From the NCBI RefSeq assembly GCF_004327335.1, contig NZ_QJUO01000015.1, positions 1 through 64,000 of the forward strand: a stretch of DNA of 64,000 nucleotides. The letters are read 5' to 3'. The notes under the pieces are model-generated. The model did no database searches. It saw only the letters and a program-made list of their open reading frames with translations, and had not been told where the DNA came from. The position numbers were made by a program, and so were the translations under genes. This document shows, one piece after another, positions 27,695 through 39,348 of this stretch (position 1 is its first letter; each line of letters starts with the position of its first letter). Source of the DNA: Stutzerimonas kirkiae. GTDB lineage: Bacteria > Pseudomonadota > Gammaproteobacteria > Pseudomonadales > Pseudomonadaceae.

Positions 27695-28636
27695 TCATCC
27701 GGGGCCGACCAGGGTCAGCCAGGGGCCGTAGCGTTCGATGCTGATCGGCAGGGTTTCCCCCAGGGCGCTGAGGGCGCGGTCGCTGTCGTCCAGCGGGAAC
27801 ACACCCTGAACGCGCAACTGGCGCACCTGCGGGGCGACGCGGATCAGGCCGCTCCGATAGGGGCGCAGGGCGTCGATGACGGCTTCCAGTGGCTCGTCCA
27901 GCACGCTCAGGCGGCCCTGCAGCCAGTCGGCACGGTGCTGCTGGTCGTCCAGCGGCTCGATGCTGTCCGCGTGCAACAGGGCGGCCTGGCCCTCCCCCAG
28001 CTTCAGCGCGCCGCCTCCGTCCAGGCTGACGCGCACCGCATGTTCCAGCACCACCACGCGGGTGGCCCGTGGTTCCTGGCGGACCAGGAAGCGCGTACCC
28101 AGGGCGCGGGCCTCGCCCTGGGCTGTGAGCACCCGCAGCGGGCGGGCCGGGTCGGCGGCGGCCTGGATCACCAGTTCGCCGTGGCGCAGCCGCAGGAGCC
28201 GCTGGTTGGCGCTGAAATCCACGTCGACGGCGCTGTCGGCATTGAGGAACAGCCGGCTGCCGTCGTTCAGTGCGACATCACGGCGTTCGCCCGTGCCGCT
28301 GTGGTAGTCGGCCAGCAGCGCCTGGCCGGGGCGGCTGCCCGCTGCGAGCCAGAGGCCGCCGCCGAGCAGGCCGAGGCCGGCACAGGCGCGCAGCAAGTCG
28401 CGGCGCGAGGTGCCGGGTTGCAGCAGCAGGTCGCGCGCGCTGTCGCTACGGTCGAGACGGCGCAGCGTTTCATAGGGGGCGCCCAGGCGTTGCTGCAGGT
28501 GCTGCCAGGCCCTGGCATGGGCGGGGTCGGCCTCCAGCCAGCGCTCGAACGCCGCCTGCTGGCCGGCGTCGGGCTGGCCGGCGCGCAGGCGGACCATCCA
28601 CGCGATGGCCTGTTCGGCGGCCGTATCCAGGCTCAT
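27695..28636 (-). CDS. FecR-type anti-sigma / signal-transducing protein
   Basis: 313 aa. DUF4880 segment (TAAEQAIAWMVRLRAGQ, then AFERWLEADPAHARAWQHL), membrane helix about 83-102 (LLRACAGLGLLGGGLWLAAG), FecR domain (GERRDVALNDGSRLFLNADS) and C-terminal signalling part. The start ATG at 28636 overlaps the sigma stop by 4 bp. Its partner receptor downstream is broken, so the regulatory pair may be idle or serve another receptor. Confidence 0.92.
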   Translation of the reverse strand: MSLDTAAEQAIAWMVRLRAGQPDAGQQAAFERWLEADPAHARAWQHLQQRLGAPYETLRRLDRSDSARDLLLQPGTSRRDLLRACAGLGLLGGGLWLAAGSRPGQALLADYHSGTGERRDVALNDGSRLFLNADSAVDVDFSANQRLLRLRHGELVIQAAADPARPLRVLTAQGEARALGTRFLVRQEPRATRVVVLEHAVRVSLDGGGALKLGEGQAALLHADSIEPLDDQQHRADWLQGRLSVLDEPLEAVIDALRPYRSGLIRVAPQVRQLRVQGVFPLDDSDRALSALGETLPISIERYGPWLTLVGPG

Positions 28637-29139
28637 GGTGCCGGCTCGGCCAGGTAGCACTGGCGCAGGGCCTGGGTCATGTAGCGGCCCACGGTGCGTT
28701 CGGAGACACCGAGGCGCCGGGCGATCTCCACATGGCTGAGGCCGTCGAGCTGGCTGTAGAGGAAGGCTTTTTTCACCGCCAGCGGCAGGCCTGCCAGGCT
28801 GCGGTCGATGGCGACCAGGGCTTCGAGCAGCAGGCTGGTGTCTTCCGGCGACGGGGCGAACCGCTCCGGCAGGGCGGCCAGTCGCTCGAGATAGGCCAGC
28901 TCCAGCCGGCGCCGCCGCTGGCGGTCGAAGATCAGGCGGCGGGCGATGGTGGAGAGGTAGGCGCGCGGCTGCTCGAGGGTGTCGGGGTCGGTGCGCGAAG
29001 CCAGGAGCTGGCAGAAGGTTTCCGCTGCCATGTCTTCGGCGTCGGCCCGGTTGTTCAGGCGGCGCTGCACGTGCTGCAACAGCCACCGATGGTGATCGCT
29101 GAAGAAGAATCCCAGCTTGCTGGAGGGAGAGTCGGGCAC
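28633..29139 (-). CDS. ECF sigma factor, FecI-like
   Basis: 168 aa with region 2 (FFSDHHRWLLQHVQRRLNN, DAEDMAAETFCQLLA) and region 4 (LDGLSHVEIARRLGVSERTV). Paired with the fecR-like gene (4-bp overlap). A Fur-box-like site lies about 20 bp upstream of the start codon, so expression is probably iron-repressed. Confidence 0.93.
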   Translation of the reverse strand: MPDSPSSKLGFFFSDHHRWLLQHVQRRLNNRADAEDMAAETFCQLLASRTDPDTLEQPRAYLSTIARRLIFDRQRRRRLELAYLERLAALPERFAPSPEDTSLLLEALVAIDRSLAGLPLAVKKAFLYSQLDGLSHVEIARRLGVSERTVGRYMTQALRQCYLAEPAP

Positions 29140-29159
29140 GGAGAATACCGCTCGTTTCG

Positions 29160-29172
29160 AATCGTTCTCATT
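29160..29172 (-). promoter_or_regulatory. Fur-box-like site upstream of the sigma gene
   Basis: The minus strand reads AATGAGAACGATT, matching 10 of 13 positions of the core Fur consensus AATGATAATCATT. It sits 21-33 bp upstream of the sigma start codon, where Fur would block RNA polymerase. Confidence 0.6.
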
Positions 29173-29227
29173 CTATAGAGCTTTGCCGCCGTCCAGCAAA
29201 TGCGCATGGCCGATGAACGAGGGCGGG

Positions 29228-29245
29228 CCGTCATGGAATCGTCAT
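29228..29245 (+). promoter_or_regulatory. Pho box upstream of the PhoX-like gene
   Basis: CCGTCAT-GGAA-TCGTCAT has the 7-4-7 arrangement of the PhoB site (CTGTCAT-N4-CTGTCAT), with one and two mismatches in the two halves. It ends 44 bp before the start codon, suggesting induction by phosphate starvation. Confidence 0.6.
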
Positions 29246-29289
29246 GCCTGGCTCCTAAGGTCAGCGGCTTGCAGCTTTGGAGCACCGCC

Positions 29290-31173
29290 ATGCACGATCA
29301 AGAACCGACCGATCTCGAACGTATCACCTGCCTTTCCCGTCGCGGCTTCATCGGCATGGGTGCCCTGGGCGCCGCCGCCTTCTTTCTCGGCGGGCTGCCG
29401 CTGGCTGGCGCCCATGCCGGCCCGGCGCGCGGCAGCCGGCTGCTCGGCTTCGACAATATTGCCGCCTCCACCCTCGATGCCATCAGCCTGCCGCCCGGCT
29501 ATCGCTCCCGGGTGCTTATCAGTTGGGGTCAGCCGTTGGCCGAGGATGGCCCGGCATTTCGCCATGACGGCGGTAACAGTGCCGCCGAGCAGTTGCAGCA
29601 GTTCGGCGACAACAACGATGGCATGAGTTTCTTCCCCTGGCCGGACGATGCGGACCGGGCGCTGATGGCGATCAACAACGAATACGTCAACTACCAGTAC
29701 CTGCTGGCCCATGGCGGCCTGCCGCAATCGGCGGAGGATGTGCTCAAGGCGCAGTCCGCCGAGGGGGTGACGGTCATCGAGGTGCGGCGCCAGCAGGGTG
29801 AGTGGCGTTTCGTATCCGGCTCGCCCTACAACCGGCGCATCCATGGCAACACGCCGATCGGTGTCAGCGGGCCCGCGCGTGGGCACGCGTTGCTGCGGAC
29901 CGCCGTCGATCCGCAGGGTATCGAGGTGCTGGGCACCTTCCAGAACTGTTCCAGCGGCCAGACGCCCTGGGGCACCTACCTGACCTGCGAAGAGAACTTC
30001 ACCGACTGTTTCGGCAGCAGCGATCCGCAACAGGTGCTGGATGCCGACCAGAAGTGCTACAGCGTCACCCATGCCAGCGTGAATAACGACTGGCATCGCT
30101 TCGACCCGCGCTTCGATATCGCGCGCAACCCGAACGAACTCCACCGGCATGGCTGGATCGTCGAGATCGACCCCTTCGATCCGCAGTCCCGGCCGCTCAA
30201 GCGCACCGCCCTGGGCCGCTTCAAACACGAGAACGCGGCGCTCGCCAGCACTCGCGACGGGCGGGTGGTGGTCTATATGGGCGACGACGAGCGAGGCGAG
30301 TTCATCTACAAGTTCGTCAGCCGCGACCGCCTGCAACCCGGCGCTGCCCGCGCCAACCGCGATATCCTCGATCACGGCACGCTCTATGTGGCCAGCTTCG
30401 ATGCTGGCGATGGCGACCGCGACCAGCCCAGGGGGCGCGGGCGCTGGATCGAACTGAGCCATGGGCGCAACGGGCTGACCGAGGCCAATGGCTTCGCCAG
30501 CCAGGCCGAGGTGCTGATCCGCGCCCGCCAGGCTGGCCGGCAGGTCGGTGCGACACGCATGGACCGCCCGGAGTGGATCGCGGTCAGTCCGCATGACGGG
30601 CAGGTCTACTGCACCCTGACCAACAACAGCAAGCGTGGCGAGGACGGCCAGCCGGTCGCCGGGCCCAACCCGCGCGCCAACAACCTCTACGGGCAGATCC
30701 TGCGCTGGCGTGAGGATGGCGACGATGCTGCCGCGCATAGGTTCGACTGGGACCTGTTCATCATCGCTGGCAACCCTGTGGCGCATCCCGATAGCCCGAA
30801 TGCGGGGTCGCGCCAGATCGATGCCGACAATATGTTCAACAGCCCGGACGGCCTGGGTTTCGACCGCGATGGGCGGCTCTGGGTGCTGACCGACGGCAAG
30901 TACAGCAACAGTGGCGACTACGTGGGCATGGGCAACAACCAGATGCTCTGCGCCGACCCGCAGAGCGGCGAGATTCGTCGCTTCATGGTCGGCCCGGTGG
31001 GTTGCGAGGTCACCGGCCTGGCCTTCGCCGCGGACTACCGGACGTTGTTCGTCGGCATCCAGCACCCTGGCGAGGAAGGTGGTTCCGGCTTCCCCGACCA
31101 TGTGCCTGGCGGGCGCCCACGCTCCTCGGTGCTGGCGATCACGCGGACGGACGGTGGTGTGATCGGGGCTTGA
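29290..31173 (+). CDS. PhoX-family phosphatase, Tat-exported
   Basis: 627 aa. The N-terminus has a twin-arginine signal (LSRRGFIGMGALGAAAFFLG), so the folded enzyme leaves by the Tat pathway. The rest matches DUF839/PhoX beta-propeller proteins: TPWGTYLTCEENFTDCFG, HRHGWIVEIDPFDPQSRP, GRFKHENAAL, MGDDERGEFIYKFVS and DNMFNSPDGLGFDRDGRLW. These segments supply the Cys, Glu, Lys and Asp ligands of the Fe-Ca cluster in PhoX. It probably releases phosphate from organic esters. A Pho box lies upstream. The ATG at 29290 directly precedes the Tat signal. A non-PhoX DUF839 enzyme is possible. Confidence 0.85.
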   Translation: MHDQEPTDLERITCLSRRGFIGMGALGAAAFFLGGLPLAGAHAGPARGSRLLGFDNIAASTLDAISLPPGYRSRVLISWGQPLAEDGPAFRHDGGNSAAEQLQQFGDNNDGMSFFPWPDDADRALMAINNEYVNYQYLLAHGGLPQSAEDVLKAQSAEGVTVIEVRRQQGEWRFVSGSPYNRRIHGNTPIGVSGPARGHALLRTAVDPQGIEVLGTFQNCSSGQTPWGTYLTCEENFTDCFGSSDPQQVLDADQKCYSVTHASVNNDWHRFDPRFDIARNPNELHRHGWIVEIDPFDPQSRPLKRTALGRFKHENAALASTRDGRVVVYMGDDERGEFIYKFVSRDRLQPGAARANRDILDHGTLYVASFDAGDGDRDQPRGRGRWIELSHGRNGLTEANGFASQAEVLIRARQAGRQVGATRMDRPEWIAVSPHDGQVYCTLTNNSKRGEDGQPVAGPNPRANNLYGQILRWREDGDDAAAHRFDWDLFIIAGNPVAHPDSPNAGSRQIDADNMFNSPDGLGFDRDGRLWVLTDGKYSNSGDYVGMGNNQMLCADPQSGEIRRFMVGPVGCEVTGLAFAADYRTLFVGIQHPGEEGGSGFPDHVPGGRPRSSVLAITRTDGGVIGA

Positions 31174-31201
31174 GTGGCTGTAGGCGGTACAGGGCAATCG
31201 C

Positions 31202-31247
31202 GCTATGCACGGCAAAGCGCCGAAAAGAGCGCTGGAGGCTTGAGGCT
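31202..31247. repeat. Half copy of the dispersed palindrome family
   Basis: Reads TATGCACGGCAAAGCGCCG then AAAAGAGCGCTGGAGGC, matching the left arm of the full copy at 43600-43719. The right arm is missing. Confidence 0.65.
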
Positions 31248-31274
31248 TGCCCACCCACACAAGCCGGCGAAAGG

Positions 31275-31287
31275 GTAATAGAATAAC
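31275..31287 (+). promoter_or_regulatory. Zur-box-like site upstream of zur
   Basis: GTAATAGAATAAC differs at two positions from the Zur core GTTATANTATAAC and lies 26 bp before the zur start codon. It suggests zinc-dependent autorepression of zur-znuCB. Confidence 0.55.
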
Positions 31288-31313
31288 GGCCTTCTCCTTC
31301 GGAGCGCGCTGTC

Positions 31314-31814
31314 ATGCTCAAACCCTACAAAGCCAGGATGCCGTTGGCCTGTACGCCGCACGACCATTCCCATTGCGTCAACGATGCGCTGGCCAATGCC
31401 GAAACCCTGTGTTCCCGCCAGGGGGTGCGCCTGACCGCCTTGCGCAAGCGCGTGCTGGAGCTGGTCTGGGATAGCCACAAGCCGCTCGGTGCCTACGATA
31501 TCCTGGCGGTCCTGAGCGAACAGGACGGGCGCCGCGCGGCGCCGCCGACGGTCTACCGGGCGCTGGATTTCCTGCAGGAGAACGGCCTGGTGCACCGCAT
31601 CGCCTCGCTCAACGCCTTTATCGGCTGCAGCCACCCGGAACATCCGCACCAGGGGCAGTTCCTGATCTGCCGCCACTGCCATACCGCCATCGAACTGGAG
31701 CAGCCGGTGATCGCCGAGACCATCGTCGCGGCGGCCCAGGCGGTAGGGTTCAGCGTCGAGGGGCAGACGGTCGAGGTGGTTGGGCTCTGCACTTCCTGCC
31801 AGGGCGCGGCATGA
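31314..31814 (+). CDS. zur: Zinc uptake regulator Zur (Fur family)
   Basis: 166 aa. Winged-helix DNA-binding part about 30-100 ([40 protein letters not shown]) and the dimerisation/metal part with cysteines 119/122 (CRHC) and 159/162 (CTSC) for structural zinc. With zinc bound it represses zinc uptake genes. It overlaps znuC by 4 bp and is first in the operon zur-znuC-znuB. In related Pseudomonas a divergent znuA gene usually lies upstream; here the upstream gene is the PhoX-like one. Confidence 0.95.
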   Translation: MLKPYKARMPLACTPHDHSHCVNDALANAETLCSRQGVRLTALRKRVLELVWDSHKPLGAYDILAVLSEQDGRRAAPPTVYRALDFLQENGLVHRIASLNAFIGCSHPEHPHQGQFLICRHCHTAIELEQPVIAETIVAAAQAVGFSVEGQTVEVVGLCTSCQGAA

Positions 31815-32605
31815 GCGAAATCCTGATCCGCCTCGATGATGTCGGCGTGCGCTTCGGCACCCAGGCGGTCCTCGATGGTGTGCGGTTGCGTGTCGAGCGT
31901 GGCGAAATCGTCACCCTGATCGGCCCCAATGGCGCCGGCAAGACCACCCTGGTGCGCAGTGTGCTCGGGCTGCTCAAGCCGGACAGCGGCGAAGTGTGGC
32001 GCAAGCCCAGGCTGCGCATCGGCTATATGCCGCAGAAGTTGCACGTGGATGCCACCCTGCCGTTGTCGGTACTGCGCTTTCTGCGCCTGGTGCCGAAGGT
32101 GGACCGGGCGCGGGCGTTGGCGGCGCTGGCCGAGGTCGGCGCGGCGCATGTGATCGACAGCCCGTTGCAGCGTGTCTCCGGTGGCGAGCTGCAGCGCGTA
32201 CTGCTGGCCCGCGCCCTGCTGCGCGAGCCGGAGTTGCTGGTGCTGGACGAACCGGTGCAGGGGGTCGATGTCGCCGGCCAGGCCGAGCTGTACCGGCTGA
32301 TCGGGCAGTTGCGCGAGCGCTACGGTTGCGGTGTGCTGATGGTTTCCCACGACCTGCACCTGGTGATGAGCTCCACTGACCAGGTGGTCTGCCTGAACCG
32401 CCATGTCTGCTGTTCCGGCCACCCCGAGCAGGTCAGCGCCGATCCGGCCTTCATCGAGCTGTTCGGCCAGGATGCACGCAGCCTGGCCATCTATCACCAC
32501 CACCATGACCATAGCCACGATCTGCAGGGCGGGGTCGTTCCGGGCCTGAGCATCCACGGCCCGGTCAAGCCGCACGTCCATGGAGATGGCTGCAAGCATG
32601 CCTGA
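31811..32605 (+). CDS. znuC: Zinc ABC transporter ATP-binding protein ZnuC
   Basis: 264 aa. Walker [10 protein letters not shown] (38-46), signature VSGGELQR, Walker [13 protein letters not shown] and H-loop MVSHDLH are all present. The C-terminal tail is rich in histidine ([10 protein letters not shown], then HVHGDGCKH), as common in ZnuC, perhaps holding zinc. Energises zinc import through ZnuB. Overlaps zur by 4 bp and znuB by 8 bp. Confidence 0.95.
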   Translation: MSEILIRLDDVGVRFGTQAVLDGVRLRVERGEIVTLIGPNGAGKTTLVRSVLGLLKPDSGEVWRKPRLRIGYMPQKLHVDATLPLSVLRFLRLVPKVDRARALAALAEVGAAHVIDSPLQRVSGGELQRVLLARALLREPELLVLDEPVQGVDVAGQAELYRLIGQLRERYGCGVLMVSHDLHLVMSSTDQVVCLNRHVCCSGHPEQVSADPAFIELFGQDARSLAIYHHHHDHSHDLQGGVVPGLSIHGPVKPHVHGDGCKHA

Positions 32606-33386
32606 TTTTCTGTTCAACGCGCTGCTCGCCGGGCTCGCCCTGGCGCTGGTGGCCGGGCCGCTCGGCTCCTTCGTGGTATGGCGGCGCATGGCCTATTTCG
32701 GCGACACCCTGTCCCATGCCGCGCTGTTCGGCGTCGCCCTCGGATTGATGCTGGACATCAGCCCGACCCTGGCGGTGACGGTCGGCTGCGTACTGCTGGC
32801 GGTGCTGCTGGTGACCCTGCAACAGCGCCAGCCGCTGGCGTCTGACACGCTGCTCGGTATCCTCGCCCACAGCACCCTGTCGCTGGGCCTGGTGACCCTG
32901 AGCTTCATGCACGAGGTACGTATCGACCTGATGGGTTATCTGTTCGGCGACCTGCTGGCCGTGGGGCCGGTCGACCTGGCGTGGATTCTTGGCGGCAGCG
33001 CGCTGGTGCTGCTGATCCTCGTGCTGCTGTGGCGGCCGTTGCTGGCGATCACCGTGCATGAAGAACTGGCACGGGTCGAGGGCTTGCCGGTGGGCGCCAT
33101 CCGCCTGGCACTGATGCTGCTGATCGCGGTGGTGATCGCGGTGGCGATGAAGATCGTCGGCGTGCTGCTGATCACCTCCTTGTTGATCATTCCGGCGGCG
33201 GCGGCCCAGCGTCATGCGCGCACCCCCGAGCAGATGGCGCTGGGCGCCAGCCTGCTGGGGATCGTCGCGGTGTGCACCGGGCTGGCGCTGTCCTGGTACC
33301 AGGACACGCCGGCCGGGCCGTCCATCGTGGTCAGTGCGGCGACGCTGTTCCTGCTCAGCTTCGCCGCGCCGCGCCGCAACGCCTGA
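32598..33386 (+). CDS. znuB: Zinc ABC transporter permease ZnuB
   Basis: 262 aa integral membrane protein of the ABC-3 permease family, about eight helices, starting [20 protein letters not shown]. Motifs [18 protein letters not shown] and [14 protein letters not shown] are typical. ATG 32598 gives the normal length; an upstream in-frame ATG at 32580 would add six residues. The stop codon ends exactly one base before the katE stop codon on the other strand. Confidence 0.95.
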   Translation: MPDFLFNALLAGLALALVAGPLGSFVVWRRMAYFGDTLSHAALFGVALGLMLDISPTLAVTVGCVLLAVLLVTLQQRQPLASDTLLGILAHSTLSLGLVTLSFMHEVRIDLMGYLFGDLLAVGPVDLAWILGGSALVLLILVLLWRPLLAITVHEELARVEGLPVGAIRLALMLLIAVVIAVAMKIVGVLLITSLLIIPAAAAQRHARTPEQMALGASLLGIVAVCTGLALSWYQDTPAGPSIVVSAATLFLLSFAAPRRNA

Positions 33387-35528
<2,142 letters not shown>

Positions 35529-35706
35529 TTCAGGCCTCACGGGGGCGGGTTCACAGGGCGAGAAGCGACCTCTACGGCAGGTGCTTTCTTCATTCTTCCC
35601 ATTCAGTGACCCTGGCCTGCGCTTATGGGTTGCAGCCGTACGTCGGCACATCAAGCATTCGGCGAAAACGGTTAGAATGGCCGCCTTGCACCCACAAGGT
35701 TCGCCC

Positions 35707-36714
35707 GTGATCGAATTCCAGCAAGTCCACAAGACCTACCGTGCCGATGGCCGGGAAATACCTGCACTGCATGCCACCGATCTGCGCATCGAAGAGGGCG
35801 AAGTGTTCGGCCTGATCGGCCATTCAGGCGCCGGCAAGAGTACTTTGCTGCGCCTGATCAATCGCCTCGAAGAGCCTTCCGGAGGGCGCATCCTGGTCAA
35901 CGACGAGGATGTAACCGCCCTCGATGCCACTGGCCTGCGGCGTTTTCGCCAGCGGGTCGGCATGATTTTCCAGCACTTCAACCTGCTGTCCTCGAAGACC
36001 GTCGCCGACAATATCGCCATGCCGCTGCGCCTGTCCGGCGCCTGGAATCGGGTTTCGCTCGATCGACGGGTCGCCGAGCTACTGGAGCGGGTCGGGTTGC
36101 GTGAGCAGGCACACAAGTACCCGGCGCAACTGTCCGGTGGGCAGAAGCAGCGGGTCGGTATCGCCCGCGCCCTGGCCACCGGGCCGGACCTGCTGCTGTG
36201 CGACGAGGCGACCAGCGCCCTCGACCCGCAGACCACCGCCCAGGTATTGCGCCTGCTGGCCGAGATCAACCGCGAACTGAAGCTGACCATCGTACTGATC
36301 ACCCATGAGATGGACGTGATCCGCCGTGTCTGCGACCGGGTGGCGGTGATGGATGGCGGGCGCATCGTCGAGCAGGGCACGGTGGCCGATGTATTCCTGC
36401 ACCCACGGCACCCGACCACCCAGCGCTTCGTGCTGGAGGACGAGCAGGTCGACGAGCATGAGCAACTGGCGGACTTCGCCCAGGTGCCGGGGCGCATCCT
36501 GCGCCTGACCTTCCGTGGCGAGGCCACCTACGCGCCACTGCTGGGCCGCGTGGCCCGCGAGACGGGTGTCGACTACAGCATCCTTGCCGGACGCATCGAC
36601 CGGATCAAGGACACGCCCTATGGCCAGCTCACCCTGTCGCTGGTGGGCGGCGACCTGATCGCCGCCGTGGCGCGCCTGGAAGCCGCCAATGTTCATATCG
36701 AGGTGTTGCGCTGA
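35707..36714 (+). CDS. metN: Methionine ABC transporter ATP-binding protein MetN
   Basis: 335 aa from a GTG start at 35707 ([20 protein letters not shown]), which matches the length and N-terminus of Pseudomonas MetN; longer starts are in frame but lack similarity. Walker A GHSGAGKS (38-45), signature LSGGQKQR, Walker [13 protein letters not shown]. The C-terminal 75 residues form the NIL/ACT-like domain ([20 protein letters not shown]) that binds methionine and gives feedback inhibition. Its stop overlaps the metI start by one base. Confidence 0.95.
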   Translation: MIEFQQVHKTYRADGREIPALHATDLRIEEGEVFGLIGHSGAGKSTLLRLINRLEEPSGGRILVNDEDVTALDATGLRRFRQRVGMIFQHFNLLSSKTVADNIAMPLRLSGAWNRVSLDRRVAELLERVGLREQAHKYPAQLSGGQKQRVGIARALATGPDLLLCDEATSALDPQTTAQVLRLLAEINRELKLTIVLITHEMDVIRRVCDRVAVMDGGRIVEQGTVADVFLHPRHPTTQRFVLEDEQVDEHEQLADFAQVPGRILRLTFRGEATYAPLLGRVARETGVDYSILAGRIDRIKDTPYGQLTLSLVGGDLIAAVARLEAANVHIEVLR

Positions 36715-37379
36715 TGGGTGCCTTCTTCATCAATGTCGACTGGTACGAAATCTGGTTGGCGACCCTGGATACCCTGCTGATGCTCGGTGGCTCGCTACTG
36801 TTCACCATGCTGCTGGGGCTGCCGCTGGGTGTGCTGCTGTTTCTCTGCGGCCCGCGCCAGTTGTTCGAGAACCGGGCGCTCCATGGCGCGCTGTCGCTGT
36901 TGGTCAATGTGCTGCGCTCGCTGCCGTTCATCATCCTGCTGATCGTGATGATCCCGCTGACGGTGCAACTGGTGGGCACTTCCCTGGGGGTGGCTGGCGC
37001 CATCCCGCCACTGGTGGCCGGTGCGGCACCGTTCTTCGCACGGCTGGTGGAGACCGCCCTGCGCGAAGTGGATCGCGGCATCATCGAGGCGACCCAGGCG
37101 ATGGGCGCCAGTACCCGGCAGATTATTTTCAACGCCCTGCTGCCTGAGTCCCGCCCCGGGATCATTGCCGCCGTCACGGTGACGGCCATCACCCTGGTGT
37201 CCTACACCGCGATGGCGGGCGTGGTGGGTGCCGGCGGCCTGGGCGACCTGGCGATCCGCTTCGGCTACCAGCGCTTCCAGACCGACGTGATGGTGGTCAC
37301 GGTGGTCCTGCTGCTGGTGCTGGTGCAGATTCTGCAAACCCTGGGCGACAAGTTGGTGGTACATTTTTCGCGCAAGTGA
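36714..37379 (+). CDS. metI: Methionine ABC transporter permease MetI
   Basis: 221 aa, five helices, with the binding-protein-dependent permease EAA loop (EVDRGIIEATQAMGASTRQI). Forms the channel for D/L-methionine with MetN and MetQ. Starts at the ATG of TGATG, sharing one base with the metN stop. Confidence 0.95.
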   Translation: MGAFFINVDWYEIWLATLDTLLMLGGSLLFTMLLGLPLGVLLFLCGPRQLFENRALHGALSLLVNVLRSLPFIILLIVMIPLTVQLVGTSLGVAGAIPPLVAGAAPFFARLVETALREVDRGIIEATQAMGASTRQIIFNALLPESRPGIIAAVTVTAITLVSYTAMAGVVGAGGLGDLAIRFGYQRFQTDVMVVTVVLLLVLVQILQTLGDKLVVHFSRK

Positions 37380-37434
37380 CATACCAAGGGCGAGCGTACG
37401 ATCGCACCCCGCTCAACCTTCAAGGAATCGAACG

Positions 37435-38208
37435 ATGAAAAAGATCTTTGCGGCCCTCGCCGTAGCCGTTGCATTCAATGCCCAGGCGGCGGAAACCGTG
37501 ACCGTCGCGGCCACCGCCGTGCCCCATGCGGAAATCCTCGAGTTCATCAAGCCGGCGCTGGCCGAGCAGGGCGTCGACCTGCAGGTGAAAGTCTTCACCG
37601 ACTACGTGCAGCCCAACGTGCAGGTGTCCGAGAAGCGCCTGGACGCCAACTACTTCCAGCACCAGCCCTACCTGGATGAGTTCAACCGTACGCGCAACAC
37701 CGGGCTGGTCAGCGTCACCGGCGTGCATGTCGAGCCGTTCGGCGCTTATTCCACCAAGCACAAGAGCCTCGATGCGCTGCCTGACGGTGCCAGCGTTGCG
37801 ATCCCCAACGATGCCACCAACGGCGGTCGCGCCCTGCTGCTGTTGCAGAAGGCCGGCCTGATCACCCTGAAGCCGGAAGCCGGCATCACCGCCACGCCCC
37901 GGGACATCGCGGAAAACCCGAAAGGCCTGAAGATCCGCGAACTGGAAGCCGCCACCCTGCCGCGTGTGGTGAACCAGGTGGACCTGGCGCTGATCAACAC
38001 CAACTATGCGCTGGAAGCCAAGCTCAATCCGACCGAGGATGCGCTGATCCTCGAAGGCAGCGACTCGCCCTATGTCAACATCCTGGTGGCGCGCCCGGAC
38101 AACAAGGACTCCGAAGCCCTGCAGAAAGTCGCCAAGGCGCTGCACAGCGATGCGCTGGTGCAGTTCATCGAAGAGAAGTACAAAGGTTCGGTGGTGCCGG
38201 TGCAGTAA
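37435..38208 (+). CDS. metQ: Methionine-binding protein MetQ
   Basis: 257 aa. Signal peptide residues 1-18 (MKKIFAALAVAVAFNAQA) then the NlpA/MetQ fold (VTVAATAVPHAEILEFIKPA, DANYFQHQPYLDEFN, PRVVNQVDLALINTNYALEA). No lipobox cysteine is present, so the protein is soluble in the periplasm rather than a lipoprotein, unlike E. coli MetQ. A terminator follows. Confidence 0.93.
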   Translation: MKKIFAALAVAVAFNAQAAETVTVAATAVPHAEILEFIKPALAEQGVDLQVKVFTDYVQPNVQVSEKRLDANYFQHQPYLDEFNRTRNTGLVSVTGVHVEPFGAYSTKHKSLDALPDGASVAIPNDATNGGRALLLLQKAGLITLKPEAGITATPRDIAENPKGLKIRELEAATLPRVVNQVDLALINTNYALEAKLNPTEDALILEGSDSPYVNILVARPDNKDSEALQKVAKALHSDALVQFIEEKYKGSVVPVQ

Positions 38209-38247
38209 GCCGCTGCGCGTAGGTCAGGCTCTACGGGCCAGCCTGGG

Positions 38248-38271
38248 AGCCCGCGTTCATCGCGGGCTTTT
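38248..38271 (+). terminator. Terminator of metNIQ
   Basis: AGCCCGCG (38248-38255), loop TTCAT, CGCGGGCT (38261-38268) followed by TTTG. A compact rho-independent hairpin 40 bp after the metQ stop. Confidence 0.85.
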
Positions 38272-38311
38272 GCTATCCGCTGTTCAGGTGGGCCGTCCGC
38301 AGGGCTGCGGC

Positions 38312-39186
38312 TCAACCCACCCTTGCGGTCCATTCGGCGAACACCTGCTCCAGCGAATCGACGGACAGGATCCGCTCGGCCCAGCGCACCTGCTCGGTCT
38401 CGCTGGCCGTTACCAGGCGTTGCTCGATCGCCACGGGCAGGGCACCGAACTTGAGTTGCAGCAATTGGCGCAGGATATCGCTGCGGCCTTCTCGTTTGCC
38501 CTTTGCTTCAGTTGCCCCCATGACGATCGTCTCGTTGAGCAAGGCGCGCTCACGGACGAAAGCCAGGTAACGGGCCTGTTCGTCGTCGGACAGCGCCTGC
38601 AACTGCTGGCGGGCCTTGCGGATGGCGGGGCGTTCGATCTCTTGCATGACACTTTCCTCCTGCCAGTGCTTGAGGTACGCGATCCAGTCTGCCACAGCAC
38701 CCCCGCTTGGGAATGAAGGCGGTCGGCCTTGGGCAGTTCGAGCAGGTGGAGTTGCAGGCGGCGGTCGCGCAGTTCGAACTGCCAGAAGGCCTGCTCGTCG
38801 TCGAACAGGTCGAAGTCCATCAGGTGAATGCCGATCACCGGTTGCAACTGGTTGTAGTCATCCCCCGGCTTTAGCTGGCGGCTCAGGTTGCGTGCCAGGT
38901 AATAAACGGTGCGTGATGGCCAGCCCTGGTGATTACGCGCCTGCATCTCGATATTGAACAGTTGCCCGTTCACATCGCGGGCAAGGGTATCGAGGACGAT
39001 GAATTTGCCGGTCAGATCCTCAGGCAGGATCTGCGGGTTGAGTACCTGCAGCTCGACGATGGGTGGTTCGTCGCTGCGCACGGCATTGATCAGGTCGGCC
39101 AGCAGGTCAGGGGCCTCGGCGAACAATCGCTTGAAGACCACATCGAGCTTGGGGTCGAGCAGGGGCAGTCCGGGCATGGTAGACAT
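38312..39186 (-). pseudogene. Rpn/PD-(D/E)XK-family nuclease-transposase, one-base frameshift
   Basis: The first two thirds read in one frame from ATG 39186 (LLDPKLDVVFKRLFAEAPDL, LNIEMQARN-like LFNIEMQARNHQGWPSRTVY, ELPKADRLHSQAG). The rest is in the next frame (VADWIAYLKHWQEE to AEWTARVG, stop 38312). The break is in a run of five C (38700-38704; G on the coding strand): with six, the protein would read QAGGAVADWIAYLKHW. The D and ExQ residues of the nuclease core (LDPKLD, IEMQ) are intact in the first part. The family promotes recA-independent recombination in E. coli (RpnA). It could be phase-variable, dead, or a sequencing slip. Confidence 0.8.
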
Positions 39187-39266
39187 CCTTGTCGGTGAGG
39201 GATGCCGGACTGTATCGATTAGCGTCAGGAAAGACTGTGAAGCAGTCCACGGATCGAGCAAGTCCG

Positions 39267-39343
39267 CAGGATGGGTCGAGCGAAGCGATAGCCATCGGTT
39301 CGCAAGATGATGGGTATCACCTGGCGGTTCAACCCATCCTGCA
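39267..39343. repeat. Intergenic palindrome with GCAGGATGGGT ends
   Basis: GCAGGATGGGT (39267-39277) and ACCCATCCTGC (39333-39343) are perfect 11-bp inverted ends. The interior has GATAGCCATCGG and GATGATGGGTATCA, related to the partial copy at about 17687-17727. A dispersed intergenic repeat. Confidence 0.7.
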
Positions 39344-39348
39344 TGCTG

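Noticed and set aside
29242..31260. 672-codon open frame on the minus strand
   Set aside because: Antisense shadow of the PhoX-like gene, which has clear family motifs and a Tat signal.
35529..35706. Possible SAM riboswitch upstream of metN
   Set aside because: No SAM-type fold or terminator-antiterminator pair could be made out, and the 178 bp also holds the katE promoter.
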